From the IMG/VR virus record IMGVR_UViG_3300010300_000002, positions 1-43,415 of that record: a DNA stretch of 43,415 nucleotides; one strand, given 5' to 3'. The stretch's first letter is position 1, and every line of letters starts with the position of its first letter. The DNA comes from a virus. The notes below the pieces were generated by a model. That model saw only the letters and a program-made list of their open reading frames with translations, was not told where the DNA came from and made no database searches. Positions 24,739 through 33,544 of this stretch are shown here, in pieces. The translations under genes and the position numbers were made by a program.

Positions 24739-26327
24739 TTTGCTTTATCCCAATGTACATTTACTTCATCCCATGATGCCCTACTTGCCCATGCGACCAT
24801 TTCACCCAAAGCTACAAAACTCATCTTTACCTGCATCACTGTTGCCTGACCAGATGCCTGCCTGCCTTGTGCGGTTAAATTAATTTCTGCGGAGGCACTG
24901 CCTGTACCCCTCACTGTTGCCTGCCTGCCCTCTGCCACAGTTGTGATGCTAAGAGGAATATTATCTACTGCCTGAGACTTTTCTCGATGTGCAGTAACAG
25001 GACTAACATTGATACCGATGTGATAAGCAATTACGCCTTGCTCAATACCTTTTACAAAACCTATTCCAGTTGCTCGGAATTGTGCTCCAGTAAATAATTT
25101 GAAGTCTGAACTACTACCTCTAAATAAAACTGCCTGCCTACCAGATCCATAAGATCTGATATTCATTACATGCACAACAGAATCAGCTTTCTTTACATAG
25201 TTGCGAATTGAATCTGATTCAGTATCAAAGCGTATCTTAGAAGTAAATGCCTGACATGGTTTATGTGCATTTCTTGCTGGAATATCATTCGGTACAAATA
25301 TGCCTAGCTTTGCATTTACTGTACTAGTCTTAAATCCACTAATTCGATCATACCTCTGCTCAGTTGGCACACTAGCACTTGCATTTACCCTGCGGTATGG
25401 TTCGCTCGATATTTGATATTTTTGACCACGGTCCTGTTGATGATTTAATTTATCGACCTCACGCAATAGCATATCAATCGCTTGCTGATCTTGAATTTGC
25501 GCTTTTTCGTGCTGGCCATCTCCAATAAGCCACGATTTATACGCATAAGCCTTTATTGCTGGTGCAAGAAAACTGGGCACTTTTTGGTCAGTTCCATCAT
25601 GCGAATAAATTGGAGCCTCTGGCCTGTATTTTAAATAAACGAAATTGATATCCCTTTCAGGCATTTCAACGAAAACACCTTCGTTTTCTTCAGTCCAATT
25701 TAATGGCCTTCCGCTTGAGAACTTAGGGTCATCTATATGAACACTTAATACTGTGCCTATGGTATCAAACCCATCTTGCTCAAAAGGGATGTAACGCTTC
25801 AACACTGGATTAATTTTTAACCAGTACTGATTATTGGTTGGTAAAATTTTATCGTAAAAGTAATTTACAATTTTTATGTCGGTAGACGCATTTTGACCTA
25901 AGTCAGATACGCAAAGATAGGTCTCACCTTTGTATACTACCCTTGAACCTATTTTGTAAAACAATTGCTCCTGCCACTCAGGATCATCGTTAATGTCACC
26001 AATTTCGTACCAACTTAATAAGTCTTCTGCTGGTGCTAAAAAAGGAGGGTCACTTCTATACGAGTTACTATAAAGTCGGTAATATTTTCCAGCAGAATGA
26101 ACTTCGTCATTTATTTGATACTGGTAGCTGGAATCATAATCTTCGCGAAAATACCTTTTTTCAATTTTAACTGCCTCGGACCAAGGATAGTAATCCCAGC
26201 AGTAACGAGTAGCGTCATTGATGTATTCGGCTAAAAGAACTTTTTCGTGCGTGAGAACATTGCTAGGATCAATTCCTGCAATGGCCGCTATTCCTGTCTC
26301 GACCTTAGCGTAATCTATGCTTCTCAC
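24735..26327 (-). CDS. Neck/tail-tube A-like protein with adhesin-like C-terminal repeats
   Basis: GTG start (26325-26327) with AGGAA upstream. The 530-aa N-terminal part (LLAEYINDATRYCWDYYPWSEAV) resembles podophage tail-tube A or head-completion proteins. Inside it is a YKGETYLCVSD segment like a small carbohydrate-binding repeat. The last 190 residues differ: three GRQAxxxGxxS repeats (GRQAVLFRG, GRQATVRGTG, GRQASGQAT) with beta-rich sequence. The protein lies after the capsid gene and before the S74 fibre, consistent with a connector carrying a surface decoration. Confidence 0.65.
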   Translation of the reverse strand: MRSIDYAKVETGIAAIAGIDPSNVLTHEKVLLAEYINDATRYCWDYYPWSEAVKIEKRYFREDYDSSYQYQINDEVHSAGKYYRLYSNSYRSDPPFLAPAEDLLSWYEIGDINDDPEWQEQLFYKIGSRVVYKGETYLCVSDLGQNASTDIKIVNYFYDKILPTNNQYWLKINPVLKRYIPFEQDGFDTIGTVLSVHIDDPKFSSGRPLNWTEENEGVFVEMPERDINFVYLKYRPEAPIYSHDGTDQKVPSFLAPAIKAYAYKSWLIGDGQHEKAQIQDQQAIDMLLREVDKLNHQQDRGQKYQISSEPYRRVNASASVPTEQRYDRISGFKTSTVNAKLGIFVPNDIPARNAHKPCQAFTSKIRFDTESDSIRNYVKKADSVVHVMNIRSYGSGRQAVLFRGSSSDFKLFTGAQFRATGIGFVKGIEQGVIAYHIGINVSPVTAHREKSQAVDNIPLSITTVAEGRQATVRGTGSASAEINLTAQGRQASGQATVMQVKMSFVALGEMVAWASRASWDEVNVHWDKAK

Positions 26328-26330
26328 AAG

Positions 26331-26660
26331 CTAGATTCCTACTTTTGCAGATACACTTTTTATTTTTACGAGGTTACCGAATCGCTTTTCTATCCAGTTT
26401 AAGAAAGACTTATCTTTCCATATTCCTTGACCAAGCTTACCCTCCCAAAAATAAAAAACTTCTGGGCAAATCTTCATGCGAACTCTACCAAATGAAAAGT
26501 TTTTTCTCTCTCCACCTGATACTCTTTTCTCGGCCTGCATAAGTTTGATTTGCTCATCTTCAGCATTAGCAAGCTCGGAGCGGTACATGTCGGCAAACTC
26601 TGTCCAAACATCCTTCGTGATGTTCTCTTTACCAACTATGATTTCTTCCGCTCCGAGCAT
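26331..26660 (-). CDS. Hypothetical head-tail region protein
   Basis: The 109-aa protein sits 20 bp after the major capsid gene, where head-completion proteins are usually encoded. It has a helical acidic N-terminal half (FADMYRSELANAEDEQIKL) and a basic aromatic C-terminal half (VFYFWEGKLGQGIWKDKSFLNWIEKRF). No family is recognised. Its position suggests a head or neck part. Confidence 0.65.
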   Translation of the reverse strand: MLGAEEIIVGKENITKDVWTEFADMYRSELANAEDEQIKLMQAEKRVSGGERKNFSFGRVRMKICPEVFYFWEGKLGQGIWKDKSFLNWIEKRFGNLVKIKSVSAKVGI

Positions 26661-26680
26661 ATACTAACCTAATACCCCTT

Positions 26681-27733
26681 TTAGGAAAGAGTGTATTTGC
26701 CGTGGTCTAAACCACCTGAATATGACTTCAAGGAGAAAACAGATTCGATGATAGAGCGTGGTCCACCACCAAGATCAGGCAATTCGCGAACGCTTGTCTC
26801 TTCTGCAAAACATGCCTCTAACTGAGCCATATTAAGAATGAACAATGTTTTTTGCCCAACCTCTGCATCAAACTGTGCCGATCCATCTCTGGCATCCTGC
26901 TCAAGGAAAGAAGACAGGTTCAAAGTTATGGTTCCGAAGTCACTTTCGATAATGTCAACCGCTGCACTTAACCGCCCTTCGTCAGTGTCTCTATTGGAAA
27001 CGACAAGGTTGTTTGTGCGAGGAGTAAACAGAGTAAAGTTAGAAATGGTTTTCTTAACTTGTGTTCCGCAAAGACCATAAAAAGTTTTGTCGGCTTCTCC
27101 AGTTTGCTCGTAGATTGACTGCAAGATGTCACGAAGATCTTCTTCCTTAGCATCGGCTGCTGCTACTGATTTGATTGATCCAGATGGAGTCAAGAAATCA
27201 CTAGGAACTGGCAGTGTAGCTTGTGCGCTAGATGAGATCCATTTACCAAGACCGCGAGTCTGGTAAGGACTGGAACTGGTTTCTTGTGCAGTCTCCTGTG
27301 AGGAACATAAAGTGCTCTCTATATCTCTTTTGTGAGTTACAAGAGCTTTAGCAATCGAATTTGCCATTTCCTTCTTGTAACCAACTCCAGCGATATCAGA
27401 AGTCATGTTAGCCAAGCGAGAAACTTTAGGCACCCTGCGAGTGTACTGAAGATAAACCGAGCACTTAGTACGGTCATCATAATTCTCAAAATCAGCACTG
27501 GTGATGTCTTCACCATCAACTGGCAAGTTACTGCTTACTCCTGAGCTATATGTTGCTGTTTGAACAAGGTTAGCTTTATGCTTATCGAGTGGCCATTCTA
27601 CGAATGAGTTTTTTGGGGCTGCACCCTTTTTTACTGCACTCATGAACGGGCATGATTTCTTGTCAACAATGGTCATCAAGTCACTGAGTGACTCGCGTTT
27701 TAAAGTTTGGTCTCTTTCTACTATTCCAGCCAT
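26681..27733 (-). CDS. Major capsid protein, DUF5309-like (HK97 fold)
   Basis: The 350-aa protein follows the scaffold gene and has the features of the DUF5309/SU10-type major capsid family: MAGIVERDQTLKRESLSDLMTIVD at the start, then PFMSAVKKGAAPKNSFVEWPLDK and a TRRVPKVSRLANMT segment. AGGAGA is present upstream of ATG. It forms the icosahedral shell and lies between scaffold and connector genes as in related phages. Confidence 0.85.
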   Translation of the reverse strand: MAGIVERDQTLKRESLSDLMTIVDKKSCPFMSAVKKGAAPKNSFVEWPLDKHKANLVQTATYSSGVSSNLPVDGEDITSADFENYDDRTKCSVYLQYTRRVPKVSRLANMTSDIAGVGYKKEMANSIAKALVTHKRDIESTLCSSQETAQETSSSPYQTRGLGKWISSSAQATLPVPSDFLTPSGSIKSVAAADAKEEDLRDILQSIYEQTGEADKTFYGLCGTQVKKTISNFTLFTPRTNNLVVSNRDTDEGRLSAAVDIIESDFGTITLNLSSFLEQDARDGSAQFDAEVGQKTLFILNMAQLEACFAEETSVRELPDLGGGPRSIIESVFSLKSYSGGLDHGKYTLS

Positions 27734-27751
27734 GATAATTTTTCTCCTATT

Positions 27752-28729
27752 TTATAACAATGATTCGATATACGAGGCTGCATCATCTATTTCGCCAGAG
27801 GCTGCTTGTTGCAGGAGTGACTTCTTATTGGTAGTTTTTTTACGAGTCATTGAGGTTGCACGATTTGGCACTGGTGCTTTTGGTGCTACTGCCTGCTTGA
27901 CTGTTTGCTGAGACTTCTTTGTGTTTACTGATTTGATTCCTTCAATTGCGTAGGCAATTGTAAGAACAGAAAACGGATCTTTGTCGTAATAATCTTTGAT
28001 AAAATTATTACTACTAAGAATCTTTTGAATCTCTTGCATTTCTGGAGAAGACTTATCCTTCATCCATTCAAAGGTCTGCATGGCAGCTTTATGATTTTGC
28101 TCTTTCTGCTGAAGTCTTTGTGCAGCTAATGGAATATTTTTTCTCAGATCACGATCTGTCTCTACCATGAGCTTTCTTGCCTGCTCATACTCAACATCAT
28201 GCTCTGCCCCAGTGATGTCAGTGTATTCTCCACCATCTGGATTTTCCAATAACCATTCACGCAAATGTTCGGCCTCTGCTTCTCTGGCTTGCAATTCTTT
28301 AATGTCTTTAACTTTCTCAAACCTATCCATTCCTTTAGGGTCTGGAGCAGGTTGCGAATCAGACGATGATTCAAGTTCTGCAATTTTTGCCTTTAGCTCT
28401 TCTGTCTCAGCTTCAGCTTTATTCCGAGCTTCGATCAATTTACCAATGCGTTTCTTAACTCCATCAGATTCCTCTGCTGGCAGTTCCTGTGGCTCCTCTT
28501 CCTCTGTATACTCAGCGGTTTGAGGTTCCTCAGTTTCCTCTATCTCTTCTACCTCTTCAGTCTCCTCAACTTCTTCAGTCGATTCTTCTGGTTCTGGTGA
28601 TGCACTCTCAAAGAACGATGATTCTATTCCTGCGGCTTCGGCAATATCTCCGAAACTGACTAGTCCAGAATCTTCTTTAACTTGATTTTCTTCTGCTGTT
28701 TCGGGAGCGACCCCTGTTGAATCTGCCAT
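27752..28729 (-). CDS. Scaffold protein
   Basis: The 325-aa protein has a very acidic N-terminal region (runs of EETEEVEE), a long coiled coil at about 88-125 (RIGKLIEARNKAEAETEELKAKI), helical central segments, and a basic C-terminus (TSMTRKKTTNKKSLLQQA). This is the usual organisation of phage scaffolds, which act as internal frames during head assembly. It lies directly upstream of the capsid gene. Confidence 0.8.
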   Translation of the reverse strand: MADSTGVAPETAEENQVKEDSGLVSFGDIAEAAGIESSFFESASPEPEESTEEVEETEEVEEIEETEEPQTAEYTEEEEPQELPAEESDGVKKRIGKLIEARNKAEAETEELKAKIAELESSSDSQPAPDPKGMDRFEKVKDIKELQAREAEAEHLREWLLENPDGGEYTDITGAEHDVEYEQARKLMVETDRDLRKNIPLAAQRLQQKEQNHKAAMQTFEWMKDKSSPEMQEIQKILSSNNFIKDYYDKDPFSVLTIAYAIEGIKSVNTKKSQQTVKQAVAPKAPVPNRATSMTRKKTTNKKSLLQQAASGEIDDAASYIESLL

Positions 28730-28859
28730 AGGTTTTTGTGTTCTCTGACGGTGGAACTGTTTACTCGTTGGACCGCAACGGACGGGTTAAATGTTAATCT
28801 AAAATGAACGCTCGGTTAACATTTTGCCAAGAGTCATTTCCTAAATGCATGGAGTTGCA
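28730..28859. promoter_or_regulatory. Untranslated region before the capsid operon, with an inverted repeat
   Basis: The 130 bp upstream of the scaffold gene hold no gene. Perfect 8-bp arms AATGTTAA (28790-28797) and TTAACATT (28816-28823) are separated by 18 bp. A small hairpin (CGTTG/CAACG, 28766-28780) and ACGGGTTAA lie close by. The GGTTAACA half-site recurs at 1674-1705. The gap size and symmetry suggest an operator or promoter for the capsid genes; no clear -35/-10 pair was identified. Confidence 0.45.
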
Positions 28860-29099
28860 TCAAACAAACTTGTACCAAATTTTTCTAGTCAATTGCTTTT
28901 GTGTAGGATTCCATGCTGAACCCTTGTGGACCTTTATTTTACCTTCTTTTATTAATTCCTTAATAATTTTGTGGGCCCTAGTTATTCCTATATTTGATTT
29001 TTCTCTAAAATCTTCTGATGTAAACCAGTCATCCCCTTCTGGAATATTTTCATTTATTCTTTCAACCTGTTGCAATTCTTTGGCCCAGTTTATTGCCAT
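28860..29099 (-). CDS. Small winged-helix DNA-binding protein
   Basis: The 79-aa protein has a predicted helix-turn-helix in DWFTSEDFREKSNIGITRAHKIIKELIKEGKIKVHKG, typical of winged-helix regulators. It overlaps the phosphoesterase stop by 10 bp and precedes the scaffold gene by 130 bp that contain an inverted repeat, so it may regulate the head genes. The target is unknown. Confidence 0.7.
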   Translation of the reverse strand: MAINWAKELQQVERINENIPEGDDWFTSEDFREKSNIGITRAHKIIKELIKEGKIKVHKGSAWNPTQKQLTRKIWYKFV

Positions 29100-29806
29100 A
29101 TATATTCTCCATCAAATTTCTTGGCTACATAGACCTGCCAACTTTTGTTTGAGTAATAACCGTAGACCCAGCCTGTTTCATGGGCCAAGCGATTTACTTT
29201 TGCACGGTTCCATCCCATTTCCGTTTGCGTAAGGCATCCTGCCGAGAATGCTGCTCCACCCTTGTGCCTTGGGACCGTAAACATTTGAATTGAATGAATG
29301 TGCCCATGAACACAGCATCCACCCTGTTTGGCAAATGTTAGTGCATGTTGCTTGCAAGCGGAAACGGCACCGTGAAAGTAGCCATGAACAAATGTCATTA
29401 TTCCTAACTCAAGAACACCCTTATCCACATTGTAAGGCAATATCTTACACTTCAACTTTTTGCATCTGCTAGTAATATCCTTAATGCCAGAACGCGCGGT
29501 ATCCCGTACAATTCCAACAGAATGCTTTTCTGCCGTTTGCCATAACCTGTCATCATGATTGCCAAGCAGGAAATAGTGAGGTTCCCAATTTCCGAGAAAC
29601 TCCATGCCTGCTTCAACATCGGCCTCCATGCTGGCATTTTTCTCTGCTGGATCTGCACCCCTCATTAGTGGAGAAAAATCAAATAGGTCACCTCCGAATA
29701 TTCGGACATCTGGCTTGAACTCCTCTGTAAATTTATAGAGGGCCGAAACCGCATCTGGATCTTGCATGTCACCATGCAGATCACTCGCAAAAACAAAAGA
29801 CTTCAC
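29090..29806 (-). CDS. Calcineurin-like metallophosphoesterase
   Basis: The 238-aa protein carries the metallophosphoesterase motifs in order: D9-x-H11 (ASDLHGD), G38GD40, G82NHD85, H141 (HGYFHG) and H167-x-H169 (VHGHIHS). These bind two metal ions and hydrolyse phosphomono- or diesters. The GTG start overlaps the upstream TAG by one base. Its position among head genes is odd for a nucleic-acid enzyme; it could act in nucleotide or RNA turnover or as a packaged enzyme. The substrate cannot be inferred. Confidence 0.85.
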   Translation of the reverse strand: MKSFVFASDLHGDMQDPDAVSALYKFTEEFKPDVRIFGGDLFDFSPLMRGADPAEKNASMEADVEAGMEFLGNWEPHYFLLGNHDDRLWQTAEKHSVGIVRDTARSGIKDITSRCKKLKCKILPYNVDKGVLELGIMTFVHGYFHGAVSACKQHALTFAKQGGCCVHGHIHSIQMFTVPRHKGGAAFSAGCLTQTEMGWNRAKVNRLAHETGWVYGYYSNKSWQVYVAKKFDGEYIWQ

Positions 29807-29871
29807 TAGCAGGCTTTTCTTTTACCCTTAGTAGTTGCTTTCTTAACTTTCTTTTTTCTTGTGTAAGGCAT
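29806..29871 (-). CDS. Very small basic protein (21 aa)
   Basis: The ATG at 29869-29871 shares one base with the preceding TAA (TAATG). The product is almost entirely lysine, arginine and threonine, with a final KAC. It overlaps the phosphoesterase GTG by one base. Such short basic proteins beside head genes may bind packaged DNA (inference); it could also be a leader peptide for coupling. Confidence 0.5.
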   Translation of the reverse strand: MPYTRKKKVKKATTKGKRKAC

Positions 29872-29987
29872 TATCTTTTCTTTCTAACTTTTACGCACTT
29901 GTCTTTACCTTTTTTGGTCCCTGTAAATCGATATCCTTTCCAGCAGGCTTTACCGTCCGATCCCTTTTTCTTCTTAGTCCTCGGCAT
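29871..29987 (-). CDS. Small basic protein (38 aa), DNA-binding-like
   Basis: The start has GAGGAGG six bases upstream. The product (MPRTKKKKGSDGKACWKGYR) is highly basic with two cysteines and a KGYRFTGTKKGKDKC core. Similar short K-rich proteins with a DGKACWKGYR pattern are encoded near the head genes of many aquatic phages. It may condense packaged DNA. Confidence 0.65.
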   Translation of the reverse strand: MPRTKKKKGSDGKACWKGYRFTGTKKGKDKCVKVRKKR

Positions 29988-30189
29988 CGTCATCCTCCTC
30001 AAAATCTATATGACTTTCAAAATCTATCACATATTCCTCAAGCCACTCTTTAGTGTCCTCACGAACAATTTCTCCGATTCTACTTTCGTCAATATCTGAT
30101 TCCTCGACCCAGTATTCCAAGAAATTACGGTGAGCATTTTTTACCTGCTGCTCTGGAGTCTCTTTTACCTTTTTCTTTTTCTTAGGCAT
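29974..30189 (-). CDS. Hypothetical small protein with basic start and acidic end
   Basis: I prefer the internal start MPKKKKKVKETPEQQ (about 71 aa), which overlaps the 3' end of the methyltransferase gene; a longer frame begins at 30264 inside that gene. The N-terminus is lysine-rich, the middle helical (NAHRNFLEYWVEESDIDESRIGEI), and the end strongly acidic (DFEEDDDAED). It is co-translated with the tiny basic proteins that follow. Role unknown. Confidence 0.6.
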   Translation of the reverse strand: MPKKKKKVKETPEQQVKNAHRNFLEYWVEESDIDESRIGEIVREDTKEWLEEYVIDFESHIDFEEDDDAED

Positions 30190-30955
30190 TTTTTTCAAAA
30201 TGAAATTCAGAAACTTTGATAGGTGCATACGGGCAATTCCCGTGAAACTCATGCAGCTTATCATTTACTAAATCCTGCCACTTTGAATAATCAAGCAGCA
30301 CATTCATGTTATCTAATAAATAAGTTGGCTTTAATCCTACTGCACGGGCAGCAGCTAAATGATATTCTACTGAGTAACACATATAGTGCCAGTTCTCTTG
30401 CAGTGATCTTATCTGCATTGAATACTCAGGGTCTGGATCATCTATTTGGCACATATCGCTTACTATTGCCTTGCCACCGTTTTTAAGAACTCTACGAACC
30501 TCAGAGTAAGTATTAATCAACGGACGATACCCTATGGACTGATCGAAAATTGCTAAATCGAATGTATCACTCTCAAATGGCATATTGTCGTAGCTACCCT
30601 CGGATATCTCTACATTTTTTGGCAAATCTTTACTTGCTTCTTCAATTTGCACATCTGATATGTTCAAGCCCACAAAACTAGCATTTGGTCTTTCTCCAGC
30701 CATGTGCTTCAAAGAAGTGCCTATTCCGCAACCTGCATCGAGAATATTTTTTCTGCTAGGATTTATTTTTCTTCTAGCAAACTGAAGATCTAGATGTTCA
30801 TCAAAATCATTTGATAACAACCCAGCTTGAAAAACAGAGTAGCCAGCATTCACATAAATGCCACTTACTTTATTCCAATAATCTTTTAAATAATTTGTGC
30901 TCTTACATGCAGATTCATAATGTGCATTAAGTAAATTAAATTTATCTATATTCAT
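30182..30955 (-). CDS. SAM-dependent methyltransferase (class I)
   Basis: The 257-aa protein has motif I LDAGCGIGT at residues 72-80, a second-strand motif FVGLNIS at 94-100, and FDLAIFDQS at 132-140. The GLNISDVQIEEA arrangement is typical of small-molecule and sterol/UbiE-type enzymes rather than DNA methyltransferases, and no DPPY or PCQ motif is present. It overlaps the neighbouring 88-aa gene by ATGA. Location between portal and scaffold is unusual. The substrate could be a lipid, a virion protein or a metabolite. Confidence 0.85.
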   Translation of the reverse strand: MNIDKFNLLNAHYESACKSTNYLKDYWNKVSGIYVNAGYSVFQAGLLSNDFDEHLDLQFARRKINPSRKNILDAGCGIGTSLKHMAGERPNASFVGLNISDVQIEEASKDLPKNVEISEGSYDNMPFESDTFDLAIFDQSIGYRPLINTYSEVRRVLKNGGKAIVSDMCQIDDPDPEYSMQIRSLQENWHYMCYSVEYHLAAARAVGLKPTYLLDNMNVLLDYSKWQDLVNDKLHEFHGNCPYAPIKVSEFHFEKNA

Positions 30956-31218
30956 TTTTTATATTCTTCAATTCGTGATTTTATTCCAGATATGGCATCC
31001 ACTCGGCCAGCAGCATGAGCGAATTTAGTGACATCATTTTTTGGGTCTGATACATCATTCACTGCATCGAGCAGCATGTTGTCTAAGACTGAATCTAATG
31101 CCTGCCACAATTTTGAGTCTCTACCCTGCTCGGCAAACACCTTTGCAACCTGTTCACCATTCATAGGTTCTGGATATTTGACTATCGTTGCTTTTTTCTT
31201 TTTGCAGAAACAAAACAT
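30952..31218 (-). CDS. Hypothetical 88-aa protein after the portal
   Basis: It starts by TAATG overlap with the portal stop. MFCFCKKKK at the start is cysteine- and lysine-rich, followed by helices (VAKVFAEQGRDSKLWQALDSVLDNMLLD) and a segment FAHAAGRVDAISGIKSRIEEYKK. In podophages a small protein often follows the portal. No motif assigns a role. Confidence 0.65.
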   Translation of the reverse strand: MFCFCKKKKATIVKYPEPMNGEQVAKVFAEQGRDSKLWQALDSVLDNMLLDAVNDVSDPKNDVTKFAHAAGRVDAISGIKSRIEEYKK

Positions 31219-33344
31219 TAGTAACCTCCTCCCATTACTGGCTTAACACCTACTCGGCCAATCTGTGCATTCTCCTGCTGCTGGATACCGAATTGAAGAT
31301 ATTTCATGCGATTGTCGGCCAGTTGTTTAACTAACGGACTCTCGGATGCTTTCTTTTGGAACTCTTGCGATTGCTGCATAATCTGCTGGGCAGTTTGCGA
31401 ACGAAGCTGAAAGTTTACTCCTTCTTTTGGAATTGGCTCAATTTCGTTCATAATCTTGACCCAGCTATTTTGCTCATCATCAATTTCTTTCTGGGCAGCA
31501 GTTTGCTTGTCCATAATGACCTGCTTGGCCAACATTGGATCAATTGATTCAGCAATAATCTCAAGCAGCTTATTTCTATCTAAAGCACCAGTAACATCGA
31601 ACTGAGTAAGCTTAGTCACCGCATCGAGCTTCTTTTCCATAAACTCTGGATTTAATGTATCAACTGAGAATCTAAGAGATAAATCAAATCTGCCCTCGAT
31701 GTCTTCCTGTTTCATTGCAATCTCTTCAACTGGACCTCCAGTTATTCTAGAAACAAAAGCTGGGTCCAAGTATTGCTGGCACAAAGATAATGCTTGTGAG
31801 AATGCTTCCCTCCAAGAATCCAGCCAACGGTTCACCATGCATTGCTGGTATAGTTGACGGGCCTCTGGCTTATCTGGGTTCCCAAAGTATCTTTCTGCAT
31901 CCATTATAGCAGCCTGCTCGGCTTCCATTGAGCTTTGCGAAAGAGGGGGCGGCTGGAGCCAACCAACATCATCTGGGCGAGATATAGTAATTTGAGATGC
32001 AGGGGCAACCATCAGATTCAATCCTGCTCTACGAGCATTTACCAGCAAGGGAGGTATGACACCAATCTGGCTTGCATCATTTCTAAGATCTCTTTGCACC
32101 TTTGCTTCATATTGATTGGTAGCAACCAGTTCAGAGATTCCTCTAGAATCAAATATGGACCGTGATAACCGTTCCCGTGCAAACAGGACAAACGGCATTT
32201 GATTATGGCCATATTTTAAAATTTCATGCTTACCATAGAGGTCTGGAACATGTGATGAAAATGCCGTGCAATAGATGGCAGGTACATTGGTGTCTTCATC
32301 ATAGACCCTATGGTAAGCATAAAAGATTTCGTAAAGGTCATTAAAGTCACCCTCTACACCCTTACCCATGGTATGGACCCCAAGCTGGATAGGATTTCGA
32401 TAATCATATTCGGCCACTCCAGACTGACCTTCTGATTTTTCCAAAACCTGCTCGACAAATTCCTCATCGAATCCTTCAGAAATAATTTTGTCCCGTAGCT
32501 CAGTCTCACTTAACCACTCTCTACGCATTATTACTCTAGCTCGATCTAACTCCGTGCAATTTGCATCAACAAAGACATCTTCGTACAATCTGTGGGCAAC
32601 AAACCTTGGACGGTTTTCGTGAATAGTTGGCGTAGGCACTTCCATTGAACCAGTGGCCCTAAACTCTTCTAATGCTTTGGATAATACTTTTTCCTTAACA
32701 CCTGCAAAGTGCTGCATAAGTAGACCCATGGCATCTTTCTCCATGTCTGGATCTTGCAGGATTGTTAAAATCTGCTGGGCAGCTTCCTCATCTCCACCTT
32801 GCTCGGAAACCATTTGTACAACATCCTGTACACTAAAACTTTTCATTCGCATGATGGTTTCTTGCTGCCAATAAACACCCAAGATTCCAATAGCAGGAGA
32901 TCCAGAAAACATTTCCTGTGCAAGAATTTCTACTTCCCTGCGAAGTTCTGGCAGCATCCTTTGCTCTAAGAAATAGGCCAAGCAATCTCTCCAGTAGGCT
33001 GCTTTTTTCTGATCACTTGTCTCTATTCCAGAAACTGACATATTTGCTCGGAAAAAACTTTCCAGTGCCATATGCACATGCTCATTGATTAACCTGTCGG
33101 CCAATCGCATATGAATGTCGCTGGCACCCTCCCATGGTGTAGGTCTGGCACCTATTTCATCTTCATGCTTTCGGCCATCATCTGATTGACCTTCCCAGCG
33201 AGCATATCTTACATCATCAAAGTCATCTCGCCTGCGAAGATTTCGGCCAGCATCTTCCAAGATGTCAGTAAGCTCAGATTGTAGCTGGGCAACATCAGGC
33301 TCATTCTGGGCCTTATTCTTTTCAGAATTATATTGATATCTCAT
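31218..33344 (-). CDS. Portal protein
   Basis: The 708-aa protein is of podophage portal size and has the opening ARWEGQSDDGRKHEDE then RPTPWEGASDIHMRLADRLINEHV, a pattern common in portal proteins of aquatic phages. Long helical stretches follow, with a glutamine-rich C-terminus (QSQEFQKKASE, IQQQENAQIG). It forms the dodecameric DNA gate and is encoded directly after a small HTH protein and before the head genes. Confidence 0.85.
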   Translation of the reverse strand: MRYQYNSEKNKAQNEPDVAQLQSELTDILEDAGRNLRRRDDFDDVRYARWEGQSDDGRKHEDEIGARPTPWEGASDIHMRLADRLINEHVHMALESFFRANMSVSGIETSDQKKAAYWRDCLAYFLEQRMLPELRREVEILAQEMFSGSPAIGILGVYWQQETIMRMKSFSVQDVVQMVSEQGGDEEAAQQILTILQDPDMEKDAMGLLMQHFAGVKEKVLSKALEEFRATGSMEVPTPTIHENRPRFVAHRLYEDVFVDANCTELDRARVIMRREWLSETELRDKIISEGFDEEFVEQVLEKSEGQSGVAEYDYRNPIQLGVHTMGKGVEGDFNDLYEIFYAYHRVYDEDTNVPAIYCTAFSSHVPDLYGKHEILKYGHNQMPFVLFARERLSRSIFDSRGISELVATNQYEAKVQRDLRNDASQIGVIPPLLVNARRAGLNLMVAPASQITISRPDDVGWLQPPPLSQSSMEAEQAAIMDAERYFGNPDKPEARQLYQQCMVNRWLDSWREAFSQALSLCQQYLDPAFVSRITGGPVEEIAMKQEDIEGRFDLSLRFSVDTLNPEFMEKKLDAVTKLTQFDVTGALDRNKLLEIIAESIDPMLAKQVIMDKQTAAQKEIDDEQNSWVKIMNEIEPIPKEGVNFQLRSQTAQQIMQQSQEFQKKASESPLVKQLADNRMKYLQFGIQQQENAQIGRVGVKPVMGGGY

Positions 33345-33544
33345 GCTGGCACCTCCGCTGGTTCCAGCATGGTTTTCTCAATCTCTCGTTTTACGAAAAA
33401 AGCCCTTGCACCTTCACGAAAGTACTTAGGCTTAATTACACCATCCTTAATGAGGTTGGTCATTTCATGGTCCGCAAGTCCCAACCAATCCATGACCTCT
33501 CTTCGCCTCAGTAAGGCTTTACTCGGTTCATTTTTTCCTGCCAT
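33341..33544 (-). CDS. AlpA/excisionase-like HTH protein
   Basis: The 67-aa protein contains an AlpA/MerR-type HTH (LLRRREVMDWLGLADHEMTNLIKDG) followed by a short wing (IKPKYFREGARAFFVKREIE). It overlaps the portal start by ATGA. Its start codon lies in the loop of a perfect hairpin (33534-33553) with no Shine-Dalgarno, so translation may be controlled. It could be a terminase small subunit-like protein, an excisionase or a regulator. Confidence 0.65.
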   Translation of the reverse strand: MAGKNEPSKALLRRREVMDWLGLADHEMTNLIKDGVIKPKYFREGARAFFVKREIEKTMLEPAEVPA

